NCBI GenBank assembly: GCA_028289645.1
Contig: JANQOK010000008.1
Location: 372,001 to 436,000, forward strand
Origin: Anderseniella sp.
Lineage (GTDB): Bacteria; Pseudomonadota; Alphaproteobacteria; Rhizobiales; Aestuariivirgaceae
Length of the DNA: 64,000 nt
Reading direction: 5' to 3'
Under the pieces are notes generated by a model that did not search any database, had not been told where the DNA came from, and saw only the letters and a program-made list of their open reading frames with translations. The stretch's first letter is position 1, and each line of letters starts with the position of its first letter. The position numbers and the translations under genes are program-made. Shown here in pieces: positions 15,682-23,462 of the stretch.

Positions 15682-17636
15682 TGTCCCGCAAAACCATTAT
15701 TGAAGACAATATCGATGTGCTGGTCGTTGGTGGCGGACTGGGCGGCAGCGGCGCTGCCTGGGAGGCACGCTTCTGGGGCCAGGACAAGAAGATTGTTGTC
15801 GCTGAGAAGGCCAATATCGACCGTTCCGGCGCTGTCGCGCAGGGCCTTTATGCAATCAACTGCTACATGGGCACCCGGTGGGGCGAGAACAACCCGGAAG
15901 ACCATGTGCGCTATGCCCGCATCGACCTGATGGGCCTGGTGCGTGAAGACCTTCTTTTCGACATGGCGCGCCACGTTGACTCGACTGTGCATCAGTTCGA
16001 GGAATGGGGCCTGCCCATTATGAGAAATCCGAAGACCGGGACGTATCTGCGTGAAGGCCGCTGGCAGATCATGATCCACGGTGAGTCCTATAAGCCTATT
16101 GTCGCCGAAGCAGCGAAAAAATCCGCTGACCAGGTGTTCAACCGGATCTGCGTCACTCACCTTTTGAAGGATGACGCAAAGGAAAACCGCATCGCGGGCG
16201 CGGTTGGATTCAACGTGCGTACCGGCAACTATCACGTTTTCAAGTCCAAGACGGTTATCGTCGCCGCGGGCGGTGCATCCAACATCTTCAAACCACGCTC
16301 GGTTGGTGAAGGCGCCGGTCGTGTCTGGTATGCGCCATGGTCGTCCGGGTCTGCCTACGGCTTGATGATCAATGCCGGCGCCAAGATGACGCAAATGGAA
16401 AACCGCATTGTACTGGCCCGCTTCAAGGACGGTTACGGTCCGGTCGGCGCCTACTTCCTGCACCTGAAAACATACACTCAGAACGGGTTGGGTGAGGAGT
16501 ATGAATCCAAGTGGTTCCCGGCCCTGCAGAAAATGGTCGGCAAGGAATACCTGGATCCCGAACTGTCGCACAGGACACACCGGCCGATCCCGACCTGCCT
16601 GAGAAACCATGCCATCATCAGCGAGGTGAATGCGGGCCGTGGACCTATACACATGGTCACCATGAAGGCCTTCCAGGACCCGCATCTGGAAGAAGTGGGC
16701 TGGGAAAACTTCCTCGGCATGACGGTTGGCCAGGCCGTGCTGTGGGCGGCAACTGATGTCGACCCGAAGAACGAGAACCCTGAACTTACGACGTCTGAAC
16801 CTTATGTCATGGGCTCGCATGCAACAGGCGCCGGCGGCTGGGCAAGCGGGCCGGAAGATGTCTCACCGCCTGAGTACTTCTGGGGCTACAACCGGATGAT
16901 GACAATCGAAGGTCTGTTCGGTGCCGGGGATGCCGTTGGTGGCACGCCGCATGCGTTCTCTTCCGGTTCGTTCACCGAAGGGCGTCTGGCTGCCAAGGCG
17001 GCCTGCAAATACATTGATGACGGCAAGGCAGAAGGCATCGTCGTCAACGACAAGCAGATCGAGGACAGGAAAACAGAAATCTTCAAACCGCTTGATCACT
17101 ACAAGATCTATCGCAATGAAATCGTCGCCGGCACGGTCAGCCCAAGTTATATCAATCCCAAACAGGGACTTGACCGGCTGCAGAAGCTGATGGACGAGTA
17201 CTGCGGCGGCGTGACCGTCAGCTACATGACCAATGAGAAGCTGCTTCACATCGGTCTGAAAAAGCTGAAGATCATGGAAGAGGACCTGGAAAGCCTGGGC
17301 GCCAAAGACATCCATGAACTGCTGCGTGCGTGGGAACTGAAGCACCGCCATCGTACTGCCGAGTGTGTCACGCAGCATACGCTATTCCGCAAGGAAACCC
17401 GTTGGCCGGGCTATTATTATCGAGGTGATGCGATGAAACTGGACGACAAGAACTGGCACGTTCTGACTGTCTCGCGCCGTGATCCGGAAACCGGCGAATA
17501 CACCATGGAGAAAGCACCCTGTTATCACCTGGTTGATGAGACCGAAGAAAAAGCCGCCAAGAAAGCACCGGCAAAGGCCGCCAGGAAAACACCGGCGAAG
17601 GCAGCCAAGAAGTCACCGGCGAAAGCCGCCAGATAA
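15681..17636 (+). CDS. aprA: adenylylsulfate (APS) reductase alpha subunit with Lys/Ala/Pro-rich tail
   Basis: The FAD-containing catalytic subunit. It is 651 aa with the dinucleotide-binding DVLVVGGGLGGSGAAWEA at residues 11-28 and the second FAD segment EGLFGAGDAVGGTPHAFSSG near 412-431. Homology extends to about residue 610. After that comes a tail of roughly 30 residues composed almost only of K, A, P, R, S and T, built from three 8-residue repeats, which is not part of canonical AprA. There is no dsr or qmo gene in view, so use in sulfite oxidation with AprM and Sat is the likeliest role. The reductive direction cannot be excluded from sequence alone. Confidence 0.95.
   Translation: MSRKTIIEDNIDVLVVGGGLGGSGAAWEARFWGQDKKIVVAEKANIDRSGAVAQGLYAINCYMGTRWGENNPEDHVRYARIDLMGLVREDLLFDMARHVDSTVHQFEEWGLPIMRNPKTGTYLREGRWQIMIHGESYKPIVAEAAKKSADQVFNRICVTHLLKDDAKENRIAGAVGFNVRTGNYHVFKSKTVIVAAGGASNIFKPRSVGEGAGRVWYAPWSSGSAYGLMINAGAKMTQMENRIVLARFKDGYGPVGAYFLHLKTYTQNGLGEEYESKWFPALQKMVGKEYLDPELSHRTHRPIPTCLRNHAIISEVNAGRGPIHMVTMKAFQDPHLEEVGWENFLGMTVGQAVLWAATDVDPKNENPELTTSEPYVMGSHATGAGGWASGPEDVSPPEYFWGYNRMMTIEGLFGAGDAVGGTPHAFSSGSFTEGRLAAKAACKYIDDGKAEGIVVNDKQIEDRKTEIFKPLDHYKIYRNEIVAGTVSPSYINPKQGLDRLQKLMDEYCGGVTVSYMTNEKLLHIGLKKLKIMEEDLESLGAKDIHELLRAWELKHRHRTAECVTQHTLFRKETRWPGYYYRGDAMKLDDKNWHVLTVSRRDPETGEYTMEKAPCYHLVDETEEKAAKKAPAKAARKTPAKAAKKSPAKAAR
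17559..17630 (+). repeat. three tandem 24-bp repeats encoding the AprA tail
   Basis: Units are 17559-17582, 17583-17606 and 17607-17630, followed by AGA and the TAA stop. Each encodes K/R-K-A/T/S-P-A-K-A-A. Differences are mainly at third positions and in one variable residue, so the amino-acid pattern is better kept than the DNA. The result resembles the C-terminal tails of histone H1-like proteins. Confidence 0.9.
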
Positions 17637-17657
17637 CATCTGAGTGGTGATCAAAGT

Positions 17658-17709
17658 CCGCTCCGGAAATTGAGCTGAGGCCTGTACAGGCACCAGTTTT
17701 TCGGGGCGG
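17658..17709 (+). promoter_or_regulatory. nested hairpin between aprA and the 116-aa gene
   Basis: An outer stem pairs 17658-17669 (CCGCTCCGGAAA) with 17698-17709 across 12 positions, two of them G-U. Inside lies the perfect palindrome GCCTGTACAGGC at 17680-17691. The outer stem is followed by ATTTGTTTT. It could be a weak terminator or a processing/stability element that lowers expression of the genes after aprA. Confidence 0.5.
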
Positions 17710-17747
17710 ATTTGTTTTATGTTTTGATACGGTAGAAGGGTTCAACG

Positions 17748-18098
17748 ATGAACATCGTGGACAAGAGCGATGATGAGATCATGGCACTGGCCAATTCCAT
17801 GTGGCGTGATCTGATCAAAAGTTCGAATGAAGGCAATTATGCAGACTTCGTAAAACACTTTTCGCCGTCGCTGATGCTGGGTCTGGATGAAGTCGAGGTC
17901 GGCAGGCAGTTTTCCACCAGCGAGTTGACCCGGAACCTTTCCGACGACTTCGACTCGCTTGGCATAATTCGCCGAGGCGAGCATGTGAGCGTGCTTTACC
18001 GGCAGCGCAGCACAAAACGGGAAGGAGAATGGCTGGGACGGCTGGTTCTCGGATATGATGACGACGAGATCAAGATATTCGGAGCGTCGATCTTTTAG
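17748..18098 (+). CDS. uncharacterised 116-aa acidic protein downstream of aprA
   Basis: I do not recognise a family. The chain is soluble, without signal peptide or membrane helix. It is acidic at the start (MNIVDKSDDEIMALANSMWRD), with a central FVKHFSPSLMLGLDEVEV and a beta-rich end (WLGRLVLGYDDDEIKIFGAS). A helix followed by a curved sheet of this size is reminiscent of SnoaL/NTF2-like folds, which is only an impression. Codon use matches the neighbours. It lies 111 bases after aprA and 27 before the SlyD-like gene on the same strand, so a role in the APS reductase pathway is plausible. Confidence 0.75.
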   Translation: MNIVDKSDDEIMALANSMWRDLIKSSNEGNYADFVKHFSPSLMLGLDEVEVGRQFSTSELTRNLSDDFDSLGIIRRGEHVSVLYRQRSTKREGEWLGRLVLGYDDDEIKIFGASIF

Positions 18099-18125
18099 GC
18101 ATGGGACCGACGGCAAGTGAGTGCG

Positions 18126-18656
18126 ATGAGCGATTCAATCAAAGACAACAAGCTGGTTGAGCTTAGCTACAAGGTGACAGACGCAAAGTCCGGCCAGGTG
18201 CTGAGTGCGGTCGAGTTTCCGATCGCTTATGTGCATGGCCACAATGATATTCTGGCCCCGCAGGTGCTTGAAGAACTGGAAGGCAAGGCAGCCGGTGACA
18301 TCATCAACGTGCCGATCGACTGCAACGCCATCTTTGGGCCCCGGGACGAGTCGCTGGTGTTCACCGACCTCATCAAAAATGTACCTGAGCAGTACCGGGA
18401 GATTGGCACCACCATCACCATGGAAAACGACAAGGGTGAAACCAAGAACTTCATCGTTACACGCATAGACGATGAGACCCTGACCATCGACGGCAACAAC
18501 CCGATGTGTGGCCGCCAGGTTGTTTTCACACTTGAGATACTTACGGTTCGCGATGCGTCTGATGAAGAGATCGAAAGTGGCGGCAAGGACAATGACGGCA
18601 TCGACCTGGACGAAGCCTTGATGACCCACGGCGTTAAAGCGCACAGTATCAACTGA
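18126..18656 (+). CDS. SlyD-like FKBP-type peptidyl-prolyl isomerase
   Basis: A 176-aa prolyl isomerase and chaperone. The N-terminal FKBP part is split by an insert-in-flap domain: LSYKVTDAKSGQVL, then AYVHGHNDILAPQVLEELEG, the GPRDESLVF transition, the flap domain, and TIDGNNPMCGRQVVFTLEIL closing the FKBP fold. The His/Cys-rich metal-binding tail of E. coli SlyD is missing. A GTG at 18117 could add three residues; the ATG at 18126 is preferred. As the last gene of the apr block it may help fold or assemble AprBA, but this is inferred from position. Confidence 0.85.
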   Translation: MSDSIKDNKLVELSYKVTDAKSGQVLSAVEFPIAYVHGHNDILAPQVLEELEGKAAGDIINVPIDCNAIFGPRDESLVFTDLIKNVPEQYREIGTTITMENDKGETKNFIVTRIDDETLTIDGNNPMCGRQVVFTLEILTVRDASDEEIESGGKDNDGIDLDEALMTHGVKAHSIN

Positions 18657-18742
18657 GCTCATCCGCGGTCAGCCGCTGCCATCACCGCAGAGGCCAGCTG
18701 AGCCAGATCCATTCGGTGGGTTAGTTCAGATGTTCTATGGTT

Positions 18743-18901
18743 TTAGGGCCGTTTAGGCGTTTCGTATTTGGCCTCTTTCTGAAACGGCTCCCAGACTGTT
18801 TCATATCCAACAAAGCCTTTGTCGCTCGGCTTCATTTGGCGCGTCTTGAAGAAGCGGGCCTGCCCTTCCGGGACCTTGGTTGCGGGTTTTTGTTCGCTCA
18901 T
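18743..18901 (-). CDS. small 52-aa basic protein
   Basis: A short open frame from the ATG at 18901 to TAA at 18743. It begins MSEQKPATKVPEGQARFFK and ends WEPFQKEAKYETPKRP. AAAAGG lies 7-12 bases upstream of the ATG. The composition is Lys-, Pro- and aromatic-rich with natural-looking codon use, and the antisense alternative (85 aa on the plus strand) is a poor protein. I do not recognise the family. No membrane helix or signal peptide is present. It converges with the SlyD-like gene, 86 bases away. Confidence 0.6.
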   Translation of the reverse strand: MSEQKPATKVPEGQARFFKTRQMKPSDKGFVGYETVWEPFQKEAKYETPKRP

Positions 18902-19187
18902 GTGTCAACCTTTTGTTTTAAAACCAGTAATTCATCCGGCGTTTGCCCGGAATGTGCGGTTTGCATGGCACAACTTCCGCAGAATTCGCACTGAAATCAT
19001 ATACGCTTGAAGCAGGGTTGCAAAGATTTTTTGACATATGCCTGCAGCCTGCGACCTGCCCTGTCGCTGCCTGAGATTTGCCGCCTTGATCAGGCTCAAT
19101 GCGGCCATCGATCAATATTGATTTTACTGACCTCAACAACCCTGGCGCGACACCCGGCGCCGACCGAAAAAGGACACATGGAAAAAC
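18902..19187. other. 286-base intergenic region between two small divergent genes
   Basis: No gene is supported here. It would carry promoters for the 52-aa gene (left) and the 81-aa gene (right). Visible elements are a TTGACA near 19031, the perfect 12-bp palindrome ATCAATATTGAT at 19111-19122, and a GGCGC/GCGCC stem-loop near 19142-19159 ahead of the AAAAAGGA ribosome-site-like stretch. None can be assigned to a known regulator. Confidence 0.4.
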
Positions 19188-19433
19188 ATGATTGAACAAC
19201 AGACAGACGCTGCAACCCACACTCTAGGAACGCTGGAAATCAGTCCCGGCCCCTGGCAGACGTTGGGCAAACTGCTGGATCAGCTTCCCTCTACCCAGGA
19301 CGGCGCACGATACCTGGCCCGCATGGATGCATCAGGTTCGGGCAAAACCCTCACAGAACTGATTGCAGCCGGTGAGATCGAGACTGTGATTGAACAGCTC
19401 GCGCGACACCTGGACCGCACATCGAGCCGCTGA
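19188..19433 (+). CDS. hypothetical 81-aa protein
   Basis: A small soluble protein starting MIEQQTDAATHTLGTLEIS, mostly helical, with GSGKTLTELIAAGEIETVIEQ in the second half. The GSGKT string is not a P-loop in a plausible fold, because there is no preceding beta-strand and the chain is too short. Codon use is good and the upstream ACATGGAAAAAC offers a weak ribosome site. It converges with the DUF6151 gene (15 bases). I do not recognise it, and it may be a short helical regulator or adaptor. Confidence 0.5.
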   Translation: MIEQQTDAATHTLGTLEISPGPWQTLGKLLDQLPSTQDGARYLARMDASGSGKTLTELIAAGEIETVIEQLARHLDRTSSR

Positions 19434-19448
19434 CACTGCAAAAGACGT

Positions 19449-20072
19449 CTACTGACTGACCGCCTCGGTAATCGTGGCATCAAGCTTGAGGCGGTCGGCC
19501 GGACTCATGACTTCCGGCGCGGAGACAGGTTCTCCAGTGCCTGGGTCAAACAATGGTGAGCGCTTGTATCTGCCGCTCAACCGCTCCCATAACATGCGAT
19601 AGAGAACAGCCAGCAGCATGCGGTTGCCACCGGCTTCAACCTTGCCACTCATGTCGCCAACTGCTTCGGCAGGAAAAAGATGGCCGCGCACCGGCCCCAT
19701 GGCCTCGTCGCGCAAGTTCGGATCAGTGCAGTGGCAAATAACGCTCAGGAACGGATATTTTCCGGACGGTGTGGTGTTGAACAAGGGGGTGTTGCAGCAC
19801 CTTGTGTACCACCGCAATGTGGGCTTCGCAGTCAACCGGACGCACTGCAACTGGTCGATACCCTGAGCAATGACCAGCCGGGACGGTTGGGTCTGATAGA
19901 CGTCGGTCCCGGCGTTGCGGTCCAGTACATCGGACTGACGCCTGAGAAAGTGGATGAAAGCCTGGCAATCCTTGCAGTGGCAGACATACCGGGCGCCCGT
20001 GGCCGGCGATACGGCCCGCAACTTCCCGGCCAACCTGCCGCAATCACACGAAATCACAAGATCAACCGACAT
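19449..20072 (-). CDS. DUF6151 / GFA-like zinc-binding protein
   Basis: A 207-aa protein with the Cys pattern of glutathione-dependent formaldehyde-activating-like folds: CDCG near the N-terminus, CHCKDC (YVCHCKDCQAF) and RCCNTP in the middle. These are the zinc sites of the CENP-V/GFA fold. Enzymatic function in this DUF group is unknown. The ATG at 20072 is preferred over one at 20090 because the protein then begins directly with the conserved strand. It overlaps the upstream hydrolase gene by 11 bases on the same strand, so the two are probably co-transcribed. Confidence 0.75.
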   Translation of the reverse strand: MSVDLVISCDCGRLAGKLRAVSPATGARYVCHCKDCQAFIHFLRRQSDVLDRNAGTDVYQTQPSRLVIAQGIDQLQCVRLTAKPTLRWYTRCCNTPLFNTTPSGKYPFLSVICHCTDPNLRDEAMGPVRGHLFPAEAVGDMSGKVEAGGNRMLLAVLYRMLWERLSGRYKRSPLFDPGTGEPVSAPEVMSPADRLKLDATITEAVSQ

Positions 20073-20832
20073 GGTTGAGGAACTCCTCAATGGTGGATTT
20101 GACCAGTTCCGGCGAGTCTACATGCAGCATGTGGCCTCCCGGAAGCACCTTGCACACTGCATCCGGAATCGCGTTTCCCATGCGAGCCGCGGACGCTGTT
20201 ATCTGCCGGCTTCGCAAACCGGACAAGATCAATGTTGGCGCGTTAATCTGTGCCAGTTTGCCAAGCGCATCATAGGCGTAGGCTGCCTTAAGGGCATCCA
20301 TCATGGCGCCCTGCTCTATGCGTGACAACTGGTCATGCAGGTGCGCTGCTGTGAGCTGCGACTGCCCCCACCCGGCCACATGGGCCAGCCCGGTGGGGCC
20401 CAGCAACCGCATGAAGTGCAACGCCAGGAATGCCTGAATTCTCTGCGAAACAGGCGTTCGGACAGTTGCGACTGTTTCAATCAGCACCAATGCACGCACC
20501 CGGTCTGCATGCCTTACAGCGAGTTCCAAAGCCACCATGCCACCGAGCGAATGGGCGATAAGGGCGAAGTGATCCGGAAGCATGGGCTCGATCGCATCCG
20601 CAAATGCCCCTACCGAAGGATCAGGCAGCCTGGCCGCACCCGCATGACCGGGCAGACACAGCAGCTGTGCATCTGAAAATCCAGACGCGACCTCGCCCCA
20701 AGTCGACGGAGACAAGCCGGCTCCATGCAGCCAGACAGTTGGTGACGTGATCAAGGGGATGGGCTCCTGAGGGCCATCTGCGAATACCTGAAGATGCCTA
20801 AGGCATATCGAAACCTGTTGTCCAAATCCCAT
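20062..20832 (-). CDS. alpha/beta hydrolase
   Basis: A 256-aa soluble hydrolase. The oxyanion strand is VWLHGAG, the nucleophile elbow is AHSLGGM (Ser near residue 94), an acid follows in the LILSG region, and the catalytic His is in PGGHMLHVDSPE. Acyltransferase, esterase and MhpC-like enzymes all share this layout, so the substrate is unknown. The start is uncertain because the first 25 residues are atypical and no good ribosome site precedes the ATG at 20832. It is divergent from the LysR gene. Confidence 0.82.
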   Translation of the reverse strand: MGFGQQVSICLRHLQVFADGPQEPIPLITSPTVWLHGAGLSPSTWGEVASGFSDAQLLCLPGHAGAARLPDPSVGAFADAIEPMLPDHFALIAHSLGGMVALELAVRHADRVRALVLIETVATVRTPVSQRIQAFLALHFMRLLGPTGLAHVAGWGQSQLTAAHLHDQLSRIEQGAMMDALKAAYAYDALGKLAQINAPTLILSGLRSRQITASAARMGNAIPDAVCKVLPGGHMLHVDSPELVKSTIEEFLNHVG

Positions 20833-20996
20833 GTAGAATGTTGGGCTGCAAATCTGGAATAGTCACGACGCGCCAGGGTGGCACTCCATGCCGGCGGTTT
20901 GTTGACGCATGCGACCAACGGCGCGTGGTATTCCCCTGCTCCGTCACTATTGATCAGTACAAGCGTTATTGGGGCTCCCGCAGATCAAGAATTGTC

Positions 20997-21878
20997 ATGC
21001 ACATCGACCAGCTTAAGGATTTCGTGGCCTTTTCGGAAACACGGAACTTTACCAAGACGGCGCAGCAGCGCAACACGACGCAGCCCAATGTAAGCAAGCG
21101 GATCCGCGCGCTGGAACACTGGATGGGCATCCGCCTGCTCGACCGCGAGCGGCGCCCGGTGGAGTTGACCGAGGACGGCCTGGCGTTTCTTCCCAAGGCA
21201 ATCCAGGTTCTGGAGCAGCTGCAACAGGCCCAGGCTGGCCGGCGCAACGGAAGCTCGCAGTCTCCCCGCATAAGAATCGCCATGCCACACAGCGCTTCAA
21301 CACATATTCTGCCGGCTCTGAAGCAACGGTTCTTTCACGGCTGCACAGCTTCCGAATTCAGCATGTGGATCGGCAATCATAATGATGTGGCGGAGTATCT
21401 TGGACGGTCAGAATGTGATCTTGCCCTGGCCTACGTTCATGAGCGTGTCGCGCCAGCAGAGGAATTTGTCGTGTTCCGGCCGGTAACTGTTGCCCGCGAC
21501 AAACTGGTCATGGTCAGGAGTTCAAGCGGGCCCGAGCCGTCGGAGCAGTCGCTGTTTGTCCCCCATCATCACACATATCTCGGACGCATGTGGCATCAGG
21601 TTGGCAACCATGATGCGGACTACCGGACTATCGAATTCGGGTTGCCCGCAGATATTCGCGCGCTATGCGTGGCGGGCGAAGGCAGGGGCGTGCTGCCGCT
21701 TAGTGTTGTCGAACAAGACCTCGCATCCGGTGTGCTGACCAGATGCAAAAGCTCACAATCCCTGCCCTACCTAGTCAACCTGTACTGCTCGGTGCGCGCC
21801 GGCGCCAATGCACGCGCCATCTGGCAGTCAATGGCAGATCACGCTGGCCAGCTCAATGCAGCCATTCCAATTCGGTAG
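20997..21878 (+). CDS. LysR-family transcriptional regulator
   Basis: A 293-aa regulator with the N-terminal winged HTH (HIDQLKDFVAFSETRNFTKT, then TQPNVSKRIRALEHWMG) and a periplasmic-binding-like effector domain. The frame is open from 20838, but the extra 53 residues are not LysR-like, so the start is the ATG at 20997. LysR genes usually act on a divergent target, here the alpha/beta hydrolase and DUF6151 pair, 164 bases away. The three enzyme genes downstream on the same strand are another possibility. Confidence 0.9.
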   Translation: MHIDQLKDFVAFSETRNFTKTAQQRNTTQPNVSKRIRALEHWMGIRLLDRERRPVELTEDGLAFLPKAIQVLEQLQQAQAGRRNGSSQSPRIRIAMPHSASTHILPALKQRFFHGCTASEFSMWIGNHNDVAEYLGRSECDLALAYVHERVAPAEEFVVFRPVTVARDKLVMVRSSSGPEPSEQSLFVPHHHTYLGRMWHQVGNHDADYRTIEFGLPADIRALCVAGEGRGVLPLSVVEQDLASGVLTRCKSSQSLPYLVNLYCSVRAGANARAIWQSMADHAGQLNAAIPIR

Positions 21879-21964
21879 CGCAGTATTCTAGATCGGATTT
21901 GGACAGGCCGGTGGCGCAATTCTACCTGTGAGGCGTCCGGAAACCGTCCCGTGGAGATTCTGAG

Positions 21965-22684
21965 ATGCGCTTGCTAGCTGTGTTCGCCTGCCTGCTGAGC
22001 CTGACCGACACGGTGCTCGCCGGAGAGATTTTCTGGCGCTTTCCGAACAAGGTTTCAAGTTCCGAACGATACCTGTTCTACGTGCACGGCAAGCTTGTAG
22101 AAACCGACGGTGTCAGTCCGATCTCGCCACGCTTCGGCCACTACCAGTTTCACCGGATTGTCACCCGTCTGGCGAAAGGCCGTGCCAATGTGATCGCACG
22201 TGTCCGGCGTAGCGGGACGGACCCGAACGCCGAAGCATTCAGGCTGACCAATGAGATTCGCTACCTGTTGAAGAAGGGGGTTCCCGCCACTCACATCTCG
22301 GTCGCCGGTTTCAGCAAGGGTGGTTACATCACCCTGCTCACAGCCAACAGGTTGCAGAATGCCGACATCAGGTTTGTGGTGATGGCAGGTTGCACAGAAG
22401 CGATTGTCGCAGGCACTGATAACATTGCAGACGGGTTGCAGGGCACCATGATGTCCATGATCGATGTTGAGGATGATCTGGGCTTCTCCTGCCGGGAACT
22501 GTTTGAACGAAACCCGCAGCTGACAGCCAGCTTGGATGTGAAGTTCGATACCGGCAAAGGCCATGGCTTGTTTTACCGGGCAGATCCAACATGGATTGAC
22601 CCATTGCTGCACTGGGCTGAAACAGACATGCCGCCAGCCGACGAATGCGCGGCAACCGACAATGCGTTCAGAAGGTTAAGGTGA
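21965..22684 (+). CDS. secreted alpha/beta hydrolase-like protein
   Basis: A 239-aa protein with a cleavable signal peptide (MRLLAVFACLLSL, cleavage near VLAG at residue 20). The oxyanion strand YLFYVHGK and nucleophile elbow AGFSKGG (Ser near residue 120) mark the fold, and GKGHGLFY likely holds the catalytic His. It would act in the periplasm. The closest pattern is uncharacterised esterase-like proteins, and the substrate is unknown. GGAGATTCTG precedes the ATG. The next gene starts one base after its stop. Confidence 0.8.
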   Translation: MRLLAVFACLLSLTDTVLAGEIFWRFPNKVSSSERYLFYVHGKLVETDGVSPISPRFGHYQFHRIVTRLAKGRANVIARVRRSGTDPNAEAFRLTNEIRYLLKKGVPATHISVAGFSKGGYITLLTANRLQNADIRFVVMAGCTEAIVAGTDNIADGLQGTMMSMIDVEDDLGFSCRELFERNPQLTASLDVKFDTGKGHGLFYRADPTWIDPLLHWAETDMPPADECAATDNAFRRLR

Positions 22685-22685
22685 C

Positions 22686-23462
22686 ATGCTGTTTGCGACA
22701 CAGACCGAGGCCGTGAGTGACGACACAATTGTTTTCATACATGCCGCCGGCTTCAGTGGATCCATGTGGAGGGAGATTGCGTCGCGGCTGCCGGGCAGAA
22801 ACTGCATCCTCCCGGACCTGCCAGGTCACGGCCACAGCAGACACGTGCCGTTCACCAGCATCGAGCACTGTGCCGACGAAATGGGCCGCTTCATTGAGCA
22901 ACAGAACTTCGGCAGACCTGTTGACATCGTCGGGCTGTCGCTGGGCTCCTATGTGGGCCTGCTGCTGGCAGCGCGCCATCCGCAATTGGTGAAATCAGCC
23001 ATGCTCAGCGGGTTCCATGTCTGCGGCATGCCGAACCCCAGTCTCATGAAACTGATCGGATACCTGACAGCGCCATTGATGCAACTTGGCTGGTTGCGTC
23101 GCAAAAACGCACAAGCGATGGGTCTGCAAGACCCCACCCTAGCGAGCGACGAACGTGGCAACCCGCTGGCCGACCTGCGCACGGTACGCAGATTGCTTAA
23201 CGAAGCCGTCGATTTCAAAGCGGAAGGGTTGTTGGGGGTGGTCGCAACTCCCACCCTGGCGATCGCAGGTGGCAGGGAGCACAAGGCGATCCTTGCCTCT
23301 CTGAGTGTGCTACAAGACCGAATGCCAAACTGTTTAGCGCGGAGTGTACCGGATTTGGGCCATGCATGGTGCGCCCAGGACCCAGAGCTTTTTGCCGCAA
23401 CGGTACGAAGCTGGACTTCATCACAACCCTTGCCCGACAGATTGGAGCCGGTGCCATCATGA
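22686..23462 (+). CDS. alpha/beta hydrolase
   Basis: A 258-aa cytoplasmic hydrolase with [14 protein letters not shown] for the oxyanion strand, PDLPGHGHS, nucleophile elbow GLSLGS (Ser near residue 88) and catalytic His in DLGHAW. This is the arrangement of MhpC/BioH-type carboxylester hydrolases. It is embedded in a three-gene line, starting right after the secreted hydrolase and overlapping the SDR gene by 4 bases (ATGA). Together they look like a small catabolic set of secreted hydrolase, hydrolase and dehydrogenase. Confidence 0.85.
   Translation: MLFATQTEAVSDDTIVFIHAAGFSGSMWREIASRLPGRNCILPDLPGHGHSRHVPFTSIEHCADEMGRFIEQQNFGRPVDIVGLSLGSYVGLLLAARHPQLVKSAMLSGFHVCGMPNPSLMKLIGYLTAPLMQLGWLRRKNAQAMGLQDPTLASDERGNPLADLRTVRRLLNEAVDFKAEGLLGVVATPTLAIAGGREHKAILASLSVLQDRMPNCLARSVPDLGHAWCAQDPELFAATVRSWTSSQPLPDRLEPVPS

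Noticed and set aside
15675-16820. A 381-codon open frame on the minus strand opposite aprA
   Set aside because: It is antisense to a clear AprA, has no domain and an odd composition. High GC content produces such long shadow frames. The same holds for 22949-24040.
12370-18656. A dissimilatory sulfate-reduction locus
   Set aside because: No dsrAB or qmoABC is present and AprM is the anchor type of oxidisers. The gene set fits sulfite oxidation better.
18737-18994. An 85-codon plus-strand frame
   Set aside because: Hydrophobic and cysteine-rich without family features. The minus-strand 52-aa frame has a ribosome site and a better composition.
19007-19187. A possible TPP-type or other riboswitch before the 81-aa gene (CTGAGA at 19071)
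   Set aside because: Only one short motif matches. The paired stems and the second conserved box are missing, and the downstream gene has no thiamine link.
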